From assembly GCA_016708875.1 (NCBI GenBank), contig JADJFA010000014.1, positions 1 through 64,000 of the forward strand: a DNA stretch of 64,000 nucleotides, in the 5' to 3' direction. Origin of the DNA: Lewinellaceae bacterium. Lineage in GTDB: Bacteria; Bacteroidota; Bacteroidia; Chitinophagales; Saprospiraceae. The notes beneath the pieces are model-generated. The model was not told where the DNA came from. It ran no database searches and saw only the letters and a program-made list of their open reading frames with translations. Shown here one piece after another: positions 28,321 through 37,500 of the stretch; the first letter of the stretch is position 1, and each line of letters opens with the position of its first letter. Position numbers and translations under genes: made by a program.

Positions 28321-29694
28321 CAACCCTTTCACATCCACATTCACTTTTCCCGTAGAAAAAAGATTGACCCGGATACCTGTGGGTGTTACGCGGGTGTCCT
28401 GAACCGCCACGCTGTCGAGGGCGCCGTAGAGGGTAATGCCGGGTTGGATCTGATAGTTGCTGAGGCTTTGCTGCACGGAATTTTTCACTTCGGCAATGTT
28501 CTGGCCCAGGGGAAAAACCATGCTTGCGATCATCTTTTTTTTGATCGTTCCCTGAAAAATCCAGGAGGCAGAGCGAAGCAGAAAATTGCGCGTATCAACA
28601 TGAAAGTCAAGGTCTTTTACTTCGATCTGATTTTTCAGCGGGTTGAATTCCGGCCTTCCAATGAAGTAAATTTGGCCATTGAACGAGCCGCTCAGCTTGG
28701 TATTCACCACTACCCTGTCATTGTTGCCCCAAAGCGCGAGGTCTTCCACTTTCACCTTCTTTTTTCCAGATTCAAAAATTTGCCCGACCATGATGTTTTT
28801 GGCCAAACGCTCGGCTTCAGCGAAGGGCACATCTGTAGCAAAACGCATTTGAAAATCGTCGGGCGCTTCGCTGAGCAGGGTCAAGTTGGGGAGGAAGGAG
28901 TTCTCTCGGAAAGTCGGTTTTTCCCCAAAAGACACATCATTAAGGCACTCGACGGCTATTTTGGTTTGCAGGGCATTGTTGTAGGTTGTGAGTGGGGTGA
29001 GACCAATGCTGAGCGGGGTTGTTTTTGACCACATTCGGTATTCCTCATCGAGCAAAACGGGCTGTTGGATGGCCTCCCAAGCCTCCTGCACATAAGGTCG
29101 GAGGTTGATTTGCTGATTTACATATTGGTCGAGGGTTTTGCTGAGGGTTCTTTTGCTGCGGTTGAGCGCGAGGTTGGCAATGGTTTCCACACTGATATTG
29201 CCTATACCGGTTTTCAGGATTGGGCGACTGAGCCATTCGTGCCATTCCACCTCGGTTTGGGTGCTCAGGCTCCAATCGGGGTTTATGTTGAAGGTCGTTT
29301 TGAAATTGAGGGCGAGTTCGCCCTCCGCCTCAGCTGCCGTGCCAAACACGAGCTCCTTTTTTATCCAAAGTTTGAGTGGCACACGATACTTAACGGTGTT
29401 TCCAGCAAAAAACAAGCTGATTTCCTGCGTATTCCAGGCGTTCATCATAAGTCCATCGTGGCCGTTGTCGTCATAGGAATAGTCCTCAAAAAGTGCTTTA
29501 CCAGCCAGTCTGGTATTGAGTGAACGCAGAATTTCGTCCACCGAAATGCTGACAGGGATGCTTAGGGTGGATGGCACGGGCGCGAGCTCGGCAGTGGCGT
29601 TGTACTGCTCAGCGGGCTGTGGCGCGTTGGTGTATTTTGCGGGGCTGCAAAAGGCGAGGAGGGAAAGGAGGGGGAGGAGTTTATAGAATTGCAT
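28318..29694 (-). CDS. DUF4403 family lipoprotein
   Basis: 458 residues. Short hydrophobic N-terminus ending LLAFCSPAK, a plausible lipobox with Cys16. The body is beta-rich without obvious motifs and fits DUF4403: the segments LSIPVSISVDEILRSLNTRL, LSTQTEVEWHEWLSRP, and the end PGITLYGALDSVAVQDTRVTPTGIRVNLFSTGKVNVDV. This family is found mainly in Bacteroidota and resembles lipid-binding tubular-lipoprotein folds; the function is unknown. Its stop codon abuts the hairpin shared with the RlmK-like gene. Confidence 0.8.
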   Translation of the reverse strand: MQFYKLLPLLSLLAFCSPAKYTNAPQPAEQYNATAELAPVPSTLSIPVSISVDEILRSLNTRLAGKALFEDYSYDDNGHDGLMMNAWNTQEISLFFAGNTVKYRVPLKLWIKKELVFGTAAEAEGELALNFKTTFNINPDWSLSTQTEVEWHEWLSRPILKTGIGNISVETIANLALNRSKRTLSKTLDQYVNQQINLRPYVQEAWEAIQQPVLLDEEYRMWSKTTPLSIGLTPLTTYNNALQTKIAVECLNDVSFGEKPTFRENSFLPNLTLLSEAPDDFQMRFATDVPFAEAERLAKNIMVGQIFESGKKKVKVEDLALWGNNDRVVVNTKLSGSFNGQIYFIGRPEFNPLKNQIEVKDLDFHVDTRNFLLRSASWIFQGTIKKKMIASMVFPLGQNIAEVKNSVQQSLSNYQIQPGITLYGALDSVAVQDTRVTPTGIRVNLFSTGKVNVDVKGL

Positions 29695-29804
29695 GGTGGG
29701 GGGATGAATCGGGATTGGCTTGATTTTGAAGGATTTTATGGGATTTCGTAACCCGCCTATCTAAGGAAAAAGATGCCTTTTACATGGTTTAAGATTTTTG
29801 GTGG

Positions 29805-30248
29805 CTACTTCGCACATTTCCAAAAAATCTCCTCCACCTGCACCGAGTAAGCCCTTACTACAGCAGGGATACTGGAATCGTTTGGGTCGAACTGCCATGT
29901 ACGTTCCAAACCATTACATTCTGTTCGCACAAAAACACTATATAAGTCGTAGCAACTGCCACAGCCATAATCCGAAAGACTTGAAGTGCAAAGAAGATCG
30001 GGCATATTGGTTTGTAGAGTTTTAGCAAATTGCAAAAGTGAGTCATGTAGGGTTTGGCCATTCTCATCGAACAGCATACCATCGTGGATCGAGAATTTGT
30101 CTGTTATCGGAATGCATTCACCGCATTCAACCCAAAAGGCAAAATCACTTGTTTGTTGTGGTGTTTTGTCGTCTGGGATTTCGGGACAGTGTGTACAAGC
30201 GGCAAATGAGAATACAAGTGCGAGGGAGAAAAGAATAATCTTTTTCAT
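29805..30248 (-). CDS. Small lipoprotein, function unknown
   Basis: 147 residues. Lipoprotein signal MKKIILFSLALVFSFAAC with Cys18. Cysteine-rich for its size (about nine Cys after the lipobox), including ECGECIP and YGCGSCYDLY, which may form disulfides outside the cytoplasm. No family recognised. It stands alone between the DUF4403 gene and a gene-free 345-base stretch. Confidence 0.65.
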   Translation of the reverse strand: MKKIILFSLALVFSFAACTHCPEIPDDKTPQQTSDFAFWVECGECIPITDKFSIHDGMLFDENGQTLHDSLLQFAKTLQTNMPDLLCTSSLSDYGCGSCYDLYSVFVRTECNGLERTWQFDPNDSSIPAVVRAYSVQVEEIFWKCAK

Positions 30249-30593
30249 TGAAATTCATTTTTTAAGCGAAGACCGGTTGACACTGTGGAGATGTTTGGCA
30301 AGCAATTTAGCAACATCCTTTTTCATACCTCAATGCCTTCACGGCGCACATTCTGGTAAAACAAATAATCAGAAGTATTAAACCGCCCCAAAGTGGTGGG
30401 GTGCGCAGAAATAGTAGTGTTGAATTGCAGTTCAGTTTTTTACCGCTTGGGTTAGGTTGTTTTTGTTGAACATGGTGGGAAAATTTGTTTCAAAGGTAAG
30501 GTAAAGTGCTTTTCCCTGCTGCGCTACGAATAACGGCTTTTATGCAAAAAACTGGCTGCACTGAAAATGACAAAGGTTTAAAAGAATGGAAGG
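30249..30593. other. Gene-free spacer
   Basis: 345 bases downstream of the minus-strand EAD11-TIR-FGE gene and upstream of the minus-strand lipoprotein gene. I see no ORF with family features, no strong hairpin and no TAnnTTTG box on the minus strand. A template repeat of a diversity-generating retroelement was looked for here and not found. Confidence 0.4.
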
Positions 30594-32568
30594 CTAATTG
30601 TCGTGCGCTATGCGGAAACCGTAATCGTTGATCCTATAATTAGGATGGTAGTAGTTGCGCCTCGACACCCGACAATTGAAAAAGTTGGTGTCCCAGGCAC
30701 CACCACGCAAAACTCGGGGAGTGCCTTTATTTTCTTCCCAAGCCAAACTGTCGGCAGGCGCGCCTATGTAGTTGTCGTGCCAAGCATCTGCGCACCATTC
30801 CCAGACATTGCCGCTCATGTCGTGCAGACCGAGTTCGTTTGGCTTTTTTTCTCCGACAGGTTGCGTTTTGCTCCCTGAATTTACATCGTACCACCCCACT
30901 TCATTCAGATCATTGCTGCCAGCAAAATTAAATCCTTTGGATATTGTGCCACCCATTGCAGCAAACTCCCATTCGGCTTCGGTAGGTAATCGATATTGTT
31001 GCCCGGTTTTCTCAGAAAGCCATTTGCAGTATTCCTGGGCATCCTCCCAAGTGACATTGATGACAGGTTTTCTGCCACGTCCCAAGCCTTCATCTGTTGG
31101 TTTTTCTTTCCCAATCTGGGTACAGTATGCATCGTATTCGTCAAAAGTGATCGGGTATCGGCCCATCCAAAAAGAAGGAACGGTAACAGAATGGATGGGG
31201 CTTTCTGAATCATGTCTATTACTGCCCATCTGGAAGCTGCCGCCTTCTACAAAAACCATTGCAGGGCCGAGCGGAATATCACGGATAACTTGGCCGTTTT
31301 GGGGGCTGGCGTCTTTCCTGGCTTCCATAGCTTCGGAAGCGGCTCTGGCGGCCAGAAAAGACTCCATCTCAAGTCGTTCTTGGCTGCTTCAGCTGCACGC
31401 ATCTGCTCAAATGTAGAAATATGCCTCTTGGCTTCCTTTGCATGAAGCCCTTGAGGGAACGCCTCCAAGTAGTCAAGCAAATTGCCTTCCAGCGACTCCG
31501 GGTTACTGTGGGCATTAAGATAGTCCCAGAGGCCCTGGTCATTGTTGAGCTCCTCTATTTTTTGTTCTGCCTCAGCATCATGGATGCCATGCTTCCATTT
31601 ATCCAGATAGCCTTGATAGGCTGCAACGGTGTTGTTTTTGCAGGCAATTTTCCAGGAAACCTCGTCGGCGGGGTTTGCTTTGGGTGGAGTCGTTAAGGGA
31701 GCCTCTTTTTTTGGAGGAGTTGGTTCGGGACTGTCTGGTTTGCCCTCCTTCGCCCCCGTCTGCCGAGACTTGGCGGTCAGGAAGGCTTCCGCCTTCGCTA
31801 AAGTTCCGGCGGATAAATCGGCGGGTAAAGGCGCCTGGGCCGCGAACGCATGAAGAAGATTCTCGGGGTCCTGCACCCGTTGCAAGCGGCGGTAAAAAGC
31901 CGGTACCAGGTCGTTGCGAAAATCAGGGCCTTCGGCAATAAAGAACCCGCGTGTTTGCTCGTTCGACAGGTGACAATCTTGAAAAAAAGTATCCCGTTCC
32001 AGCTTCACCCATTTAGAAGCCATTCCGTTTGGAGAACAAAACAGCAGGAAGTTGCGGCTGTTTTGCAGAGCTTTTTCAATCAAATCGCCAAAATTTTGCC
32101 CGCCGCGATGGCGCAAATCGTCGGCGCTAAAAAATACCCGCATTCCATGGCCGCGCAAAACATGACAGAAACTTCGGGCCGCTTCCAGGTCCTTGCTTGA
32201 AAAACTAAAAAGAGGTCGTATTCCCAAGAAGTATCGGCTGCAATGGTCTGTATGTTCTGACGAAGCTGGGCTTCCGTGGCCAGGGCTGCACTTTTGGGCG
32301 AGGCGATTTCGTCGGGCAATTCGTCAATATAGGCCAACAATGCAGCGTGTAGTCGTGCCCTGTCGGTGGAGGCTTCTTTGAAAGAAAGCAGGTTGAGCCG
32401 AAGGTTTTGGTCAAGTTCCTGCCATTGACCGCTGAGCAAAGTCATGGCGTTGTACACCTTGCTATATTTCGGCACAGCCGCAAGCAGTTCGAGCAGTTGG
32501 CTCAGGGCTTCATCTGCGCAGGCAGTAGCAACGAGTTGGCGGAGTTCTTGTTTTGGCAAGGCGGGCAT
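30594..32568 (-). CDS. EAD11-like/TIR/helical-linker/FGE (SUMF1) multidomain protein, two frameshifts
   Basis: About 658 residues when two one-base deletions are repaired. Residues 1-100 resemble effector-associated domain 11 (ELRQLVATACADEALSQLLELL ... YNAMTLLSGQWQEL). Residues about 110-260 form a TIR domain, rebuilt across the first break as EYDLF-(F)-SFSSKDLEAARSF, with GMRVFFSADDLRHRGG and SRNFLLFCSPNGMASKWVKLE. The break is a run of five T near 32208 that needs six. A Pro/Lys-rich linker and two helical repeats (AYQGYLDKWKHGIHDAEAE; LLDYLEAFPQGLHAKEA) follow. The second break is near 31365 (TTGAG should be TTGGAG). Residues about 436-658 are a formylglycine-generating-enzyme/C-type-lectin-like domain (FVEGGSFQMGS ... 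YRLPTEAEWEFAAMGG ... LHDMSGNVWEWCADAW). The likely role is an NAD-directed or signalling immune effector with a sensor domain; inferred from domain types. Confidence 0.82.
30597..30716 (-). other. Variable-region-like C-terminus of the FGE domain
   Basis: The last 40 codons read RVLRGGAWDTNFFNCRVS followed by RRNYYHPNYRINDYGFRIAH. In known diversity-generating-retroelement targets this region carries AAC-derived codons diversified at adenines. Here Asn/Tyr/Phe/His/Ile/Asp codons occupy those positions. No template repeat or reverse transcriptase is in the window. Confidence 0.4.
31789..31812. repeat. Dispersed palindrome copy inside the TIR-FGE gene
   Basis: CCGCCTTCGCTAAAG and TTCCGGCGG form a short hairpin of the CCCGCC...GGCGGG family. 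On the coding strand it supplies part of SAGTLAKAEAF in the linker after the TIR domain. Confidence 0.45.
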
Positions 32569-32660
32569 AGGCTTTTGCTATCGAAGGCACCGTTTTTTGC
32601 TGCACCAGTGCTTTGGCTTTTGAAAATGAGAACGCGCAAATGTAGCCAAACCAACTAAAA

Positions 32661-32716
32661 TACCGCAGAGACGCAGAGACACAGAGAAATCTCCGCGCCG
32701 CTGCGTCTCTGCGGTA
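32661..32716. repeat. 16-bp perfect inverted repeat (ACCGCAGAGACGCAG word)
   Basis: TACCGCAGAGACGCAG at 32661-32676 is repeated in reverse complement at 32701-32716; the loop carries more AGAGAC words. It lies between two divergent starts (TIR-FGE and the dioxygenase), unlike the other hairpins, which are 3' of genes. Confidence 0.85.
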
Positions 32717-32735
32717 AAAACAATCCGATTCTCTC

Positions 32736-32743
32736 TACATTTG
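32736..32743 (+). promoter_or_regulatory. Candidate -7 promoter box for the dioxygenase gene
   Basis: TACATTTG matches TAnnTTTG and lies 33 bases before the ATG at 32776. No clear -33 TTTG was found because the inverted repeat occupies that position. Confidence 0.4.
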
Positions 32744-32775
32744 TCGCCAAAGTTTTCAAACACAAACTGTTCGCC

Positions 32776-33291
32776 ATGGCAATAGCAAAACCTTTCAACC
32801 TCCGGGCCTGGATTGACGAAAACCGCGATCTACTGAAACCTCCCGTGGGCAACAAGCAGATTTATCTCCAAAACGAGGACTTCATCGTCATGGTGGTCGG
32901 CGGGCCCAATGGCCGCAAAGACTACCACTGGGAAGAAGGCGAAGAACTTTTTTACCAGTTAGAAGGTGACATCCAGGTCAAAATCATCAACGAAGAAGGC
33001 AAACGCGAAACGATTGACATCCGCGAAGGCGAGATGTTCCTGCTCCCGCCGCGTATTCCGCACTCTCCGCAGCGACCCGCTGGCACTGTCGGCCTCGTGC
33101 TTGAGCGACACCGCAACACTGGCGAGGTGGACAAGCTCCTTTGGTTTTGTGAAAAATGCGACCAACCGCTTCACGAAGCTGGTTTTCCGCTCAAAGACAT
33201 TGGCTCACAAATCCGCGAGGCGATTGGGGAATTCAAGGGCGATTTAGAGGCACGTACCTGCAAACACTGTGGCGCGGTGATGGAGATGTGA
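32776..33291 (+). CDS. nbaC: 3-hydroxyanthranilate 3,4-dioxygenase
   Basis: 171 residues, a cupin dioxygenase of the bacterial HAAO type. The Fe(II) ligands appear as His51 (KDYHWEEGEE), Glu57 and His96 (PPRIPHSPQRP). The C-terminus has the rubredoxin-like second metal site made of two CxxC pairs (CEKC and CKHC). The substrate-binding NKQIYLQNEDFIVMVVGGPN segment is typical. It opens 3-hydroxyanthranilate to 2-amino-3-carboxymuconate semialdehyde in tryptophan/kynurenine degradation or quinolinate formation. No other kynurenine gene is adjacent, but a 2-aminomuconate-deaminase-like gene is at 60967. Confidence 0.94.
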   Translation: MAIAKPFNLRAWIDENRDLLKPPVGNKQIYLQNEDFIVMVVGGPNGRKDYHWEEGEELFYQLEGDIQVKIINEEGKRETIDIREGEMFLLPPRIPHSPQRPAGTVGLVLERHRNTGEVDKLLWFCEKCDQPLHEAGFPLKDIGSQIREAIGEFKGDLEARTCKHCGAVMEM

Positions 33292-33367
33292 GCGCTACAT
33301 TTTCACGCAACGACGCAACGTTTTTGGCGCCGGGATGAATCGGCGAGTGTGGGTCTTCGGCTAGATT

Positions 33368-33410
33368 GGTTTTGCGGTTTTACATTTTGAATTTTAAGTT
33401 TTGCGGTTCT
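33368..33410. repeat. Family D words (TTTTGCGGTT) between dioxygenase and gpsA
   Basis: Two direct copies of GTTTTGCGGTT lie about 20 bases apart, the reverse complement of the CAAAACCGCAAAA word seen at 21052 and 57715. Unlike those, they do not form an obvious long hairpin. Confidence 0.6.
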
Positions 33411-33424
33411 TACAAGAAAAATAA

Positions 33425-34474
33425 ATGAGATCTCCTTTCAACCCCGTGGGGGTACTCGGTGCGGGTAGTTTTGGCACAGCGATCGCCAATTTATTGGCTT
33501 ACAATTCGGATGTGCTGTTGTTTAGTCGAAAGGCTGAAACAGTGGCCATGATAAACGAGCAGCGGGAACACCTGGGTGTAAAAATATCCGCCCGCGTAAC
33601 AGCAACCAACGATTTGGAGGAAATGGCACGACGCTGCACGCTCATTTTGCCGGTTGTTCCAAGTAACAGTTTCAGGTCCATGATCCGTGCGCTGGCGCCT
33701 TATTTGAGGCCACATCACATTATAATTCACGGAACCAAAGGTTTTGACCTGAGTGGCCTGGAAGAGGGCGATTTGGAAAAACCGGGCATCTTAGTCACCC
33801 GAGCCAACGTGCGCACAATGAGCGAGGTAGTACGGGAAGAAAGCAGCGTAGTTCGCGTGGGCTGTCTGAGTGGCCCAAACCTTGCCGCAGAAATCGTAGC
33901 TGGTCAACCAGCTGCGACCTTGGTAGGCAGCCGGTTTCGCGAGGTGATTCAGGCCGGACAATTGGCATTGAACAGTCCGAAATTTCACGTTTTTGGTTCG
34001 TATGATATTCTTGGGGCGGAATTGGCGGGCGCCTTGAAAAACATTGTAGCCTTAGGCTCAGGTATCATCGGCGGGCTGGGGCTGGGACGCAATATTCAGG
34101 GACTGTTGATAGCTAGAGGATTGGCAGAGATGGTGTATTTTGGAAAATCACTTGGTGCTGGCAGTCAGGCTTTTATCGGAGTTGCTGGCATTGGAGACCT
34201 GGTAGCGACTGCAACAAGTACTAATAGCCGCAACTACACTTTTGGCACACGGCTGTCCAAAGGCGAAACCACTGCCCAAATTCGCGAAACGATGCCGGAA
34301 TTGGCCGAAGGAGTGCGCACACTTCGCATCGCGCATCAGTTGGCCCGACATTATAAATTACATGTGCCTATCACTACCATGCTCCATGCCGTGGTGTTCG
34401 AGCACTACCCCATTGAAAAGGCCTTGGAATACTTGATGAGTTACCCGTATGGCGTGGACGTTGATTTTTTGTAG
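33425..34474 (+). CDS. gpsA: NAD(P)H-dependent glycerol-3-phosphate dehydrogenase
   Basis: 349 residues. The N-terminal Rossmann motif is GVLGAGSFGTAIANLLA (residues 9-25). The family motifs include PVVPSNSFRSM, HGTKGFDL, VGCLSGPNLAAEIVAGQPAA with the catalytic Lys region ELAGALKNIVALGSGI (active Lys in ALKN), and GIGDLVATATSTNSRNYTFG. It reduces dihydroxyacetone phosphate to sn-glycerol-3-phosphate for phospholipid synthesis in the cytosol. The stop precedes the start of a large secreted-protein gene by 40 bases. Confidence 0.95.
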   Translation: MRSPFNPVGVLGAGSFGTAIANLLAYNSDVLLFSRKAETVAMINEQREHLGVKISARVTATNDLEEMARRCTLILPVVPSNSFRSMIRALAPYLRPHHIIIHGTKGFDLSGLEEGDLEKPGILVTRANVRTMSEVVREESSVVRVGCLSGPNLAAEIVAGQPAATLVGSRFREVIQAGQLALNSPKFHVFGSYDILGAELAGALKNIVALGSGIIGGLGLGRNIQGLLIARGLAEMVYFGKSLGAGSQAFIGVAGIGDLVATATSTNSRNYTFGTRLSKGETTAQIRETMPELAEGVRTLRIAHQLARHYKLHVPITTMLHAVVFEHYPIEKALEYLMSYPYGVDVDFL

Positions 34475-34514
34475 ATTTGCTTTGTGCAAATTCTACTTTG
34501 CCAATAAACTGATT

Positions 34515-37500
34515 ATGCGCACCTATATCTTTTTTATCCTTGCCCTACTATTTGTAGGATCACTTCCCGCACAAAACTATTACCAAAGTGCTCCGCCTGA
34601 GCAACAGGTGCAGCAGATTGCAGACTGCTATAGCCGAAATCTCGACTATGGCAATGCGGCCTTCCAACGGGGAGAAGCAAAAGAAGCCTTACTTTTTTTC
34701 AAAGAGGCGAAAAACTGCCCGGACGCACAGGGAAATGCCCGGCGGCAGACCGAACTCGATTCGCGGATTACACGTTGTGAAGAACGATTGGGCATAAAAA
34801 AAACCGCTGCGACCGAAGACAAAAACAATCAACTACTTTCTCCTAATAAACGGAAACGAGCATTTTCCAGCGAACTGCCCACCGCACGCAGGAACTATTC
34901 GGCTAAAACAGATTTCCTGAAAGACACCCGCGACAGCTGTTTCCAACGCATGGTGGAAGAAGCCGATCGCGCCTACAATCTGAGATATTGGGAAGATGCC
35001 GCTGCCATTTATCGAGCTGCTAAAAACTGCGGCGATGCCGACCAAAATGACCGTCACAGGATGTCGGAAAAGATAACAATTTGTCGAAAAGCGGCTGAAA
35101 ACGAACTATTTACAAAACAACAAGAGGCAGAACGCCAGGCCCGCCATGCCATTGCAGCCAATCTCGCTGACGACGCGCAGGAAATTCTTCGAAGCCGCGA
35201 CCGCTCCATTGCATTCCGATTGGCCGATTTCGCTAACCAGTACATCGCCCCTGACGACAACCCTGATTGTGTGCAGACCATGTTCGATGCCTGGTACTAC
35301 CAGCCTTCTGAAGACTCCAAATACCGTGAAGACGAGCTATATCGCCCTGTTTTTTGCTATGAATTGGCCGATAATCTGGGTGAAAAAACACAAGTTAAAT
35401 TCAACCAACAAAAGGACGGCAGCCAATGGCTTTGGGCTTTTGTGCCGAAAACCGGCGACATGTTCGCATGGGTAATGCCCAGCATGAAAATGGTGCAATC
35501 CTATGGCACCGGAGAGGGCAATGGCTATACTGGATTTGACTTTGCGCCCAACGGGGAGTTGCTTTTTTGGGGCAAAAAGTTTTTTGATTTGCGGCAGGGC
35601 ACCCGCTCTTATCGAGTAGATGTACCCAGCGTTGCACGATGGTGTTTTAGCACACGAAGTGATGAGTTTTTTTATGAAAACATTGAAGAGCAAAAAATTT
35701 ACGTACTGAATGTGCGCGAAGCGTTTGCACAGCAATACGCTCGCAAGGGATCAAAAAATGCCAACATCATCCAAGTTCCTGCTGTGCCACGCGAAATGGT
35801 GGCAGGGGTTCCGACCGGTTTGTTGGCAATGCAATATTTAGAAGGGAAATTCTGGCTCGGCTTTCGCGACCGGATAGAAATTTTGGGGAAATCTGCGCCG
35901 GGTCAAAAATGGCAAAAAGAAAAAACAATGCTGTTTAATGGAGTCGTTATTCCAGAATTTGTAGAACAAAAGGATTTGAACCTTGTGTTTTACCCAAAAG
36001 AAGGTTTTGCAATTTTATCTTGTACACAAGGCGCCTGGTCTATACCGCTTCATTTAAAACCAGAGAACCAGGAAACTGAATCAAAAGCGAAATCTTGGGA
36101 AAAAATGTATCCCTTGGCGGTTTCCCCTTCGACACACCATTTGGCATGTCAAGACTTCAGCAATTATAAGTACACCACTTTTTTGCTTTTGGATGCTTCT
36201 ACAGGGGATACTTTAATTCGACAGCGCGTAGCTCCGGATACTGAATTCGAAGTAATGAAAGGCAGTTTTTCGCCCGATGCCCGCTGGGTAGCTGCCTCTT
36301 CCTACAATGGCAACCTAAATGTGTGGGCCTTACAAGACGCACCTACCGTTTGGGAAACTTACTTACCCTTCAAACCTGAAAGCAAACCAGTATTCAGCCC
36401 GGACGGGAGCCTGCTTTTTGCAACTTTTAAAGATACGCTGGCGATTTTCAATACTGGTAATGCTCGGAAGCCAGCACAATTTTGGAAAAACAGCGGCCAA
36501 ACAATGCTGGGCGCTTCGGACCATTGGGTCATGCTGCAAGTTTCGCCTGATTCGGCAGAAGCAAGGCATTTGACAGATGGCCGCTCGATTCGGTTCTTAC
36601 TCAAAAATGAGGGCAACTCTTTCCTCTATGCATTTGATGCAAAAGGGGAAAAATACATGGCATACCTCAGTGACATGAATGAGGTGGAAGTGCGTTCCTT
36701 AAAAACAGGAACGATGGTAGCGAGCAAGGTATTTGAGGGGGGTAGCATAAGTGATTTGCACTTTGTTCCAGGTACGGATCAATTGCTTGTGGTACAGCAC
36801 AATGCTATGGGCGTGTCATTGGTAGGTGAGTCCAGCGTAAAAATCTGGTCACCGCTCCGGCAAAGTGAAAAACCTCGGGCCTTGCGCCTGCATGATTACG
36901 CGGTAAGAGCAGTGGCGATTGAAGGCTCTGGGAATCTGGCGGCATTTTCAAACGGAGGCGACATCCGTGTATTTGACCTAAAAAACATAGAAAACGAAAT
37001 CCTCAAAATTCGTGAGTTCCCGGAGGAGTATGTCCAGGCTATTGCGTTTCGGGCCAACAGCAATTTGCTCGCCGCTGCCTATTCGACTGGCAAGGTCGTT
37101 TTTTGGAATTTCCAAACCGGGCAGGCTTCGCTTCAGCTTCAAGCCGTACCTAGTTCGGGACTTGTAGAAAACGTTACAGAAATATCCGCCATGGGATTTT
37201 CACATGACGGAACGGTATTGCAAATTGCTGTCAGCGACGGACGCTGGTTGGCCTACGCGCTCGACCCAAGCTTTATCAGATCCGTTGCTCAGAACGGGCA
37301 CCGTCAATTGCAGGCCTTCGGCGTGGAGCATATCGTGCGCTACAATCTGGAGGCTGCGCTTTATTACCCGGGTAATTTCGAACGCTTGGCTGAGTCGGGT
37401 GACCCTCCTTTAATACGCTCATTTTTCCGGCATTTCAGGGCCCAAGCCATTGAGAGCAACAATATCGTTCAAGTACGCGACTACTGCGACCGGGCTTTTT

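Noticed and set aside
30249..32775. Diversity-generating retroelement next to the TIR-FGE gene
   Set aside because: No reverse transcriptase ORF and no template-repeat-like copy of the variable segment are visible in the flanks.
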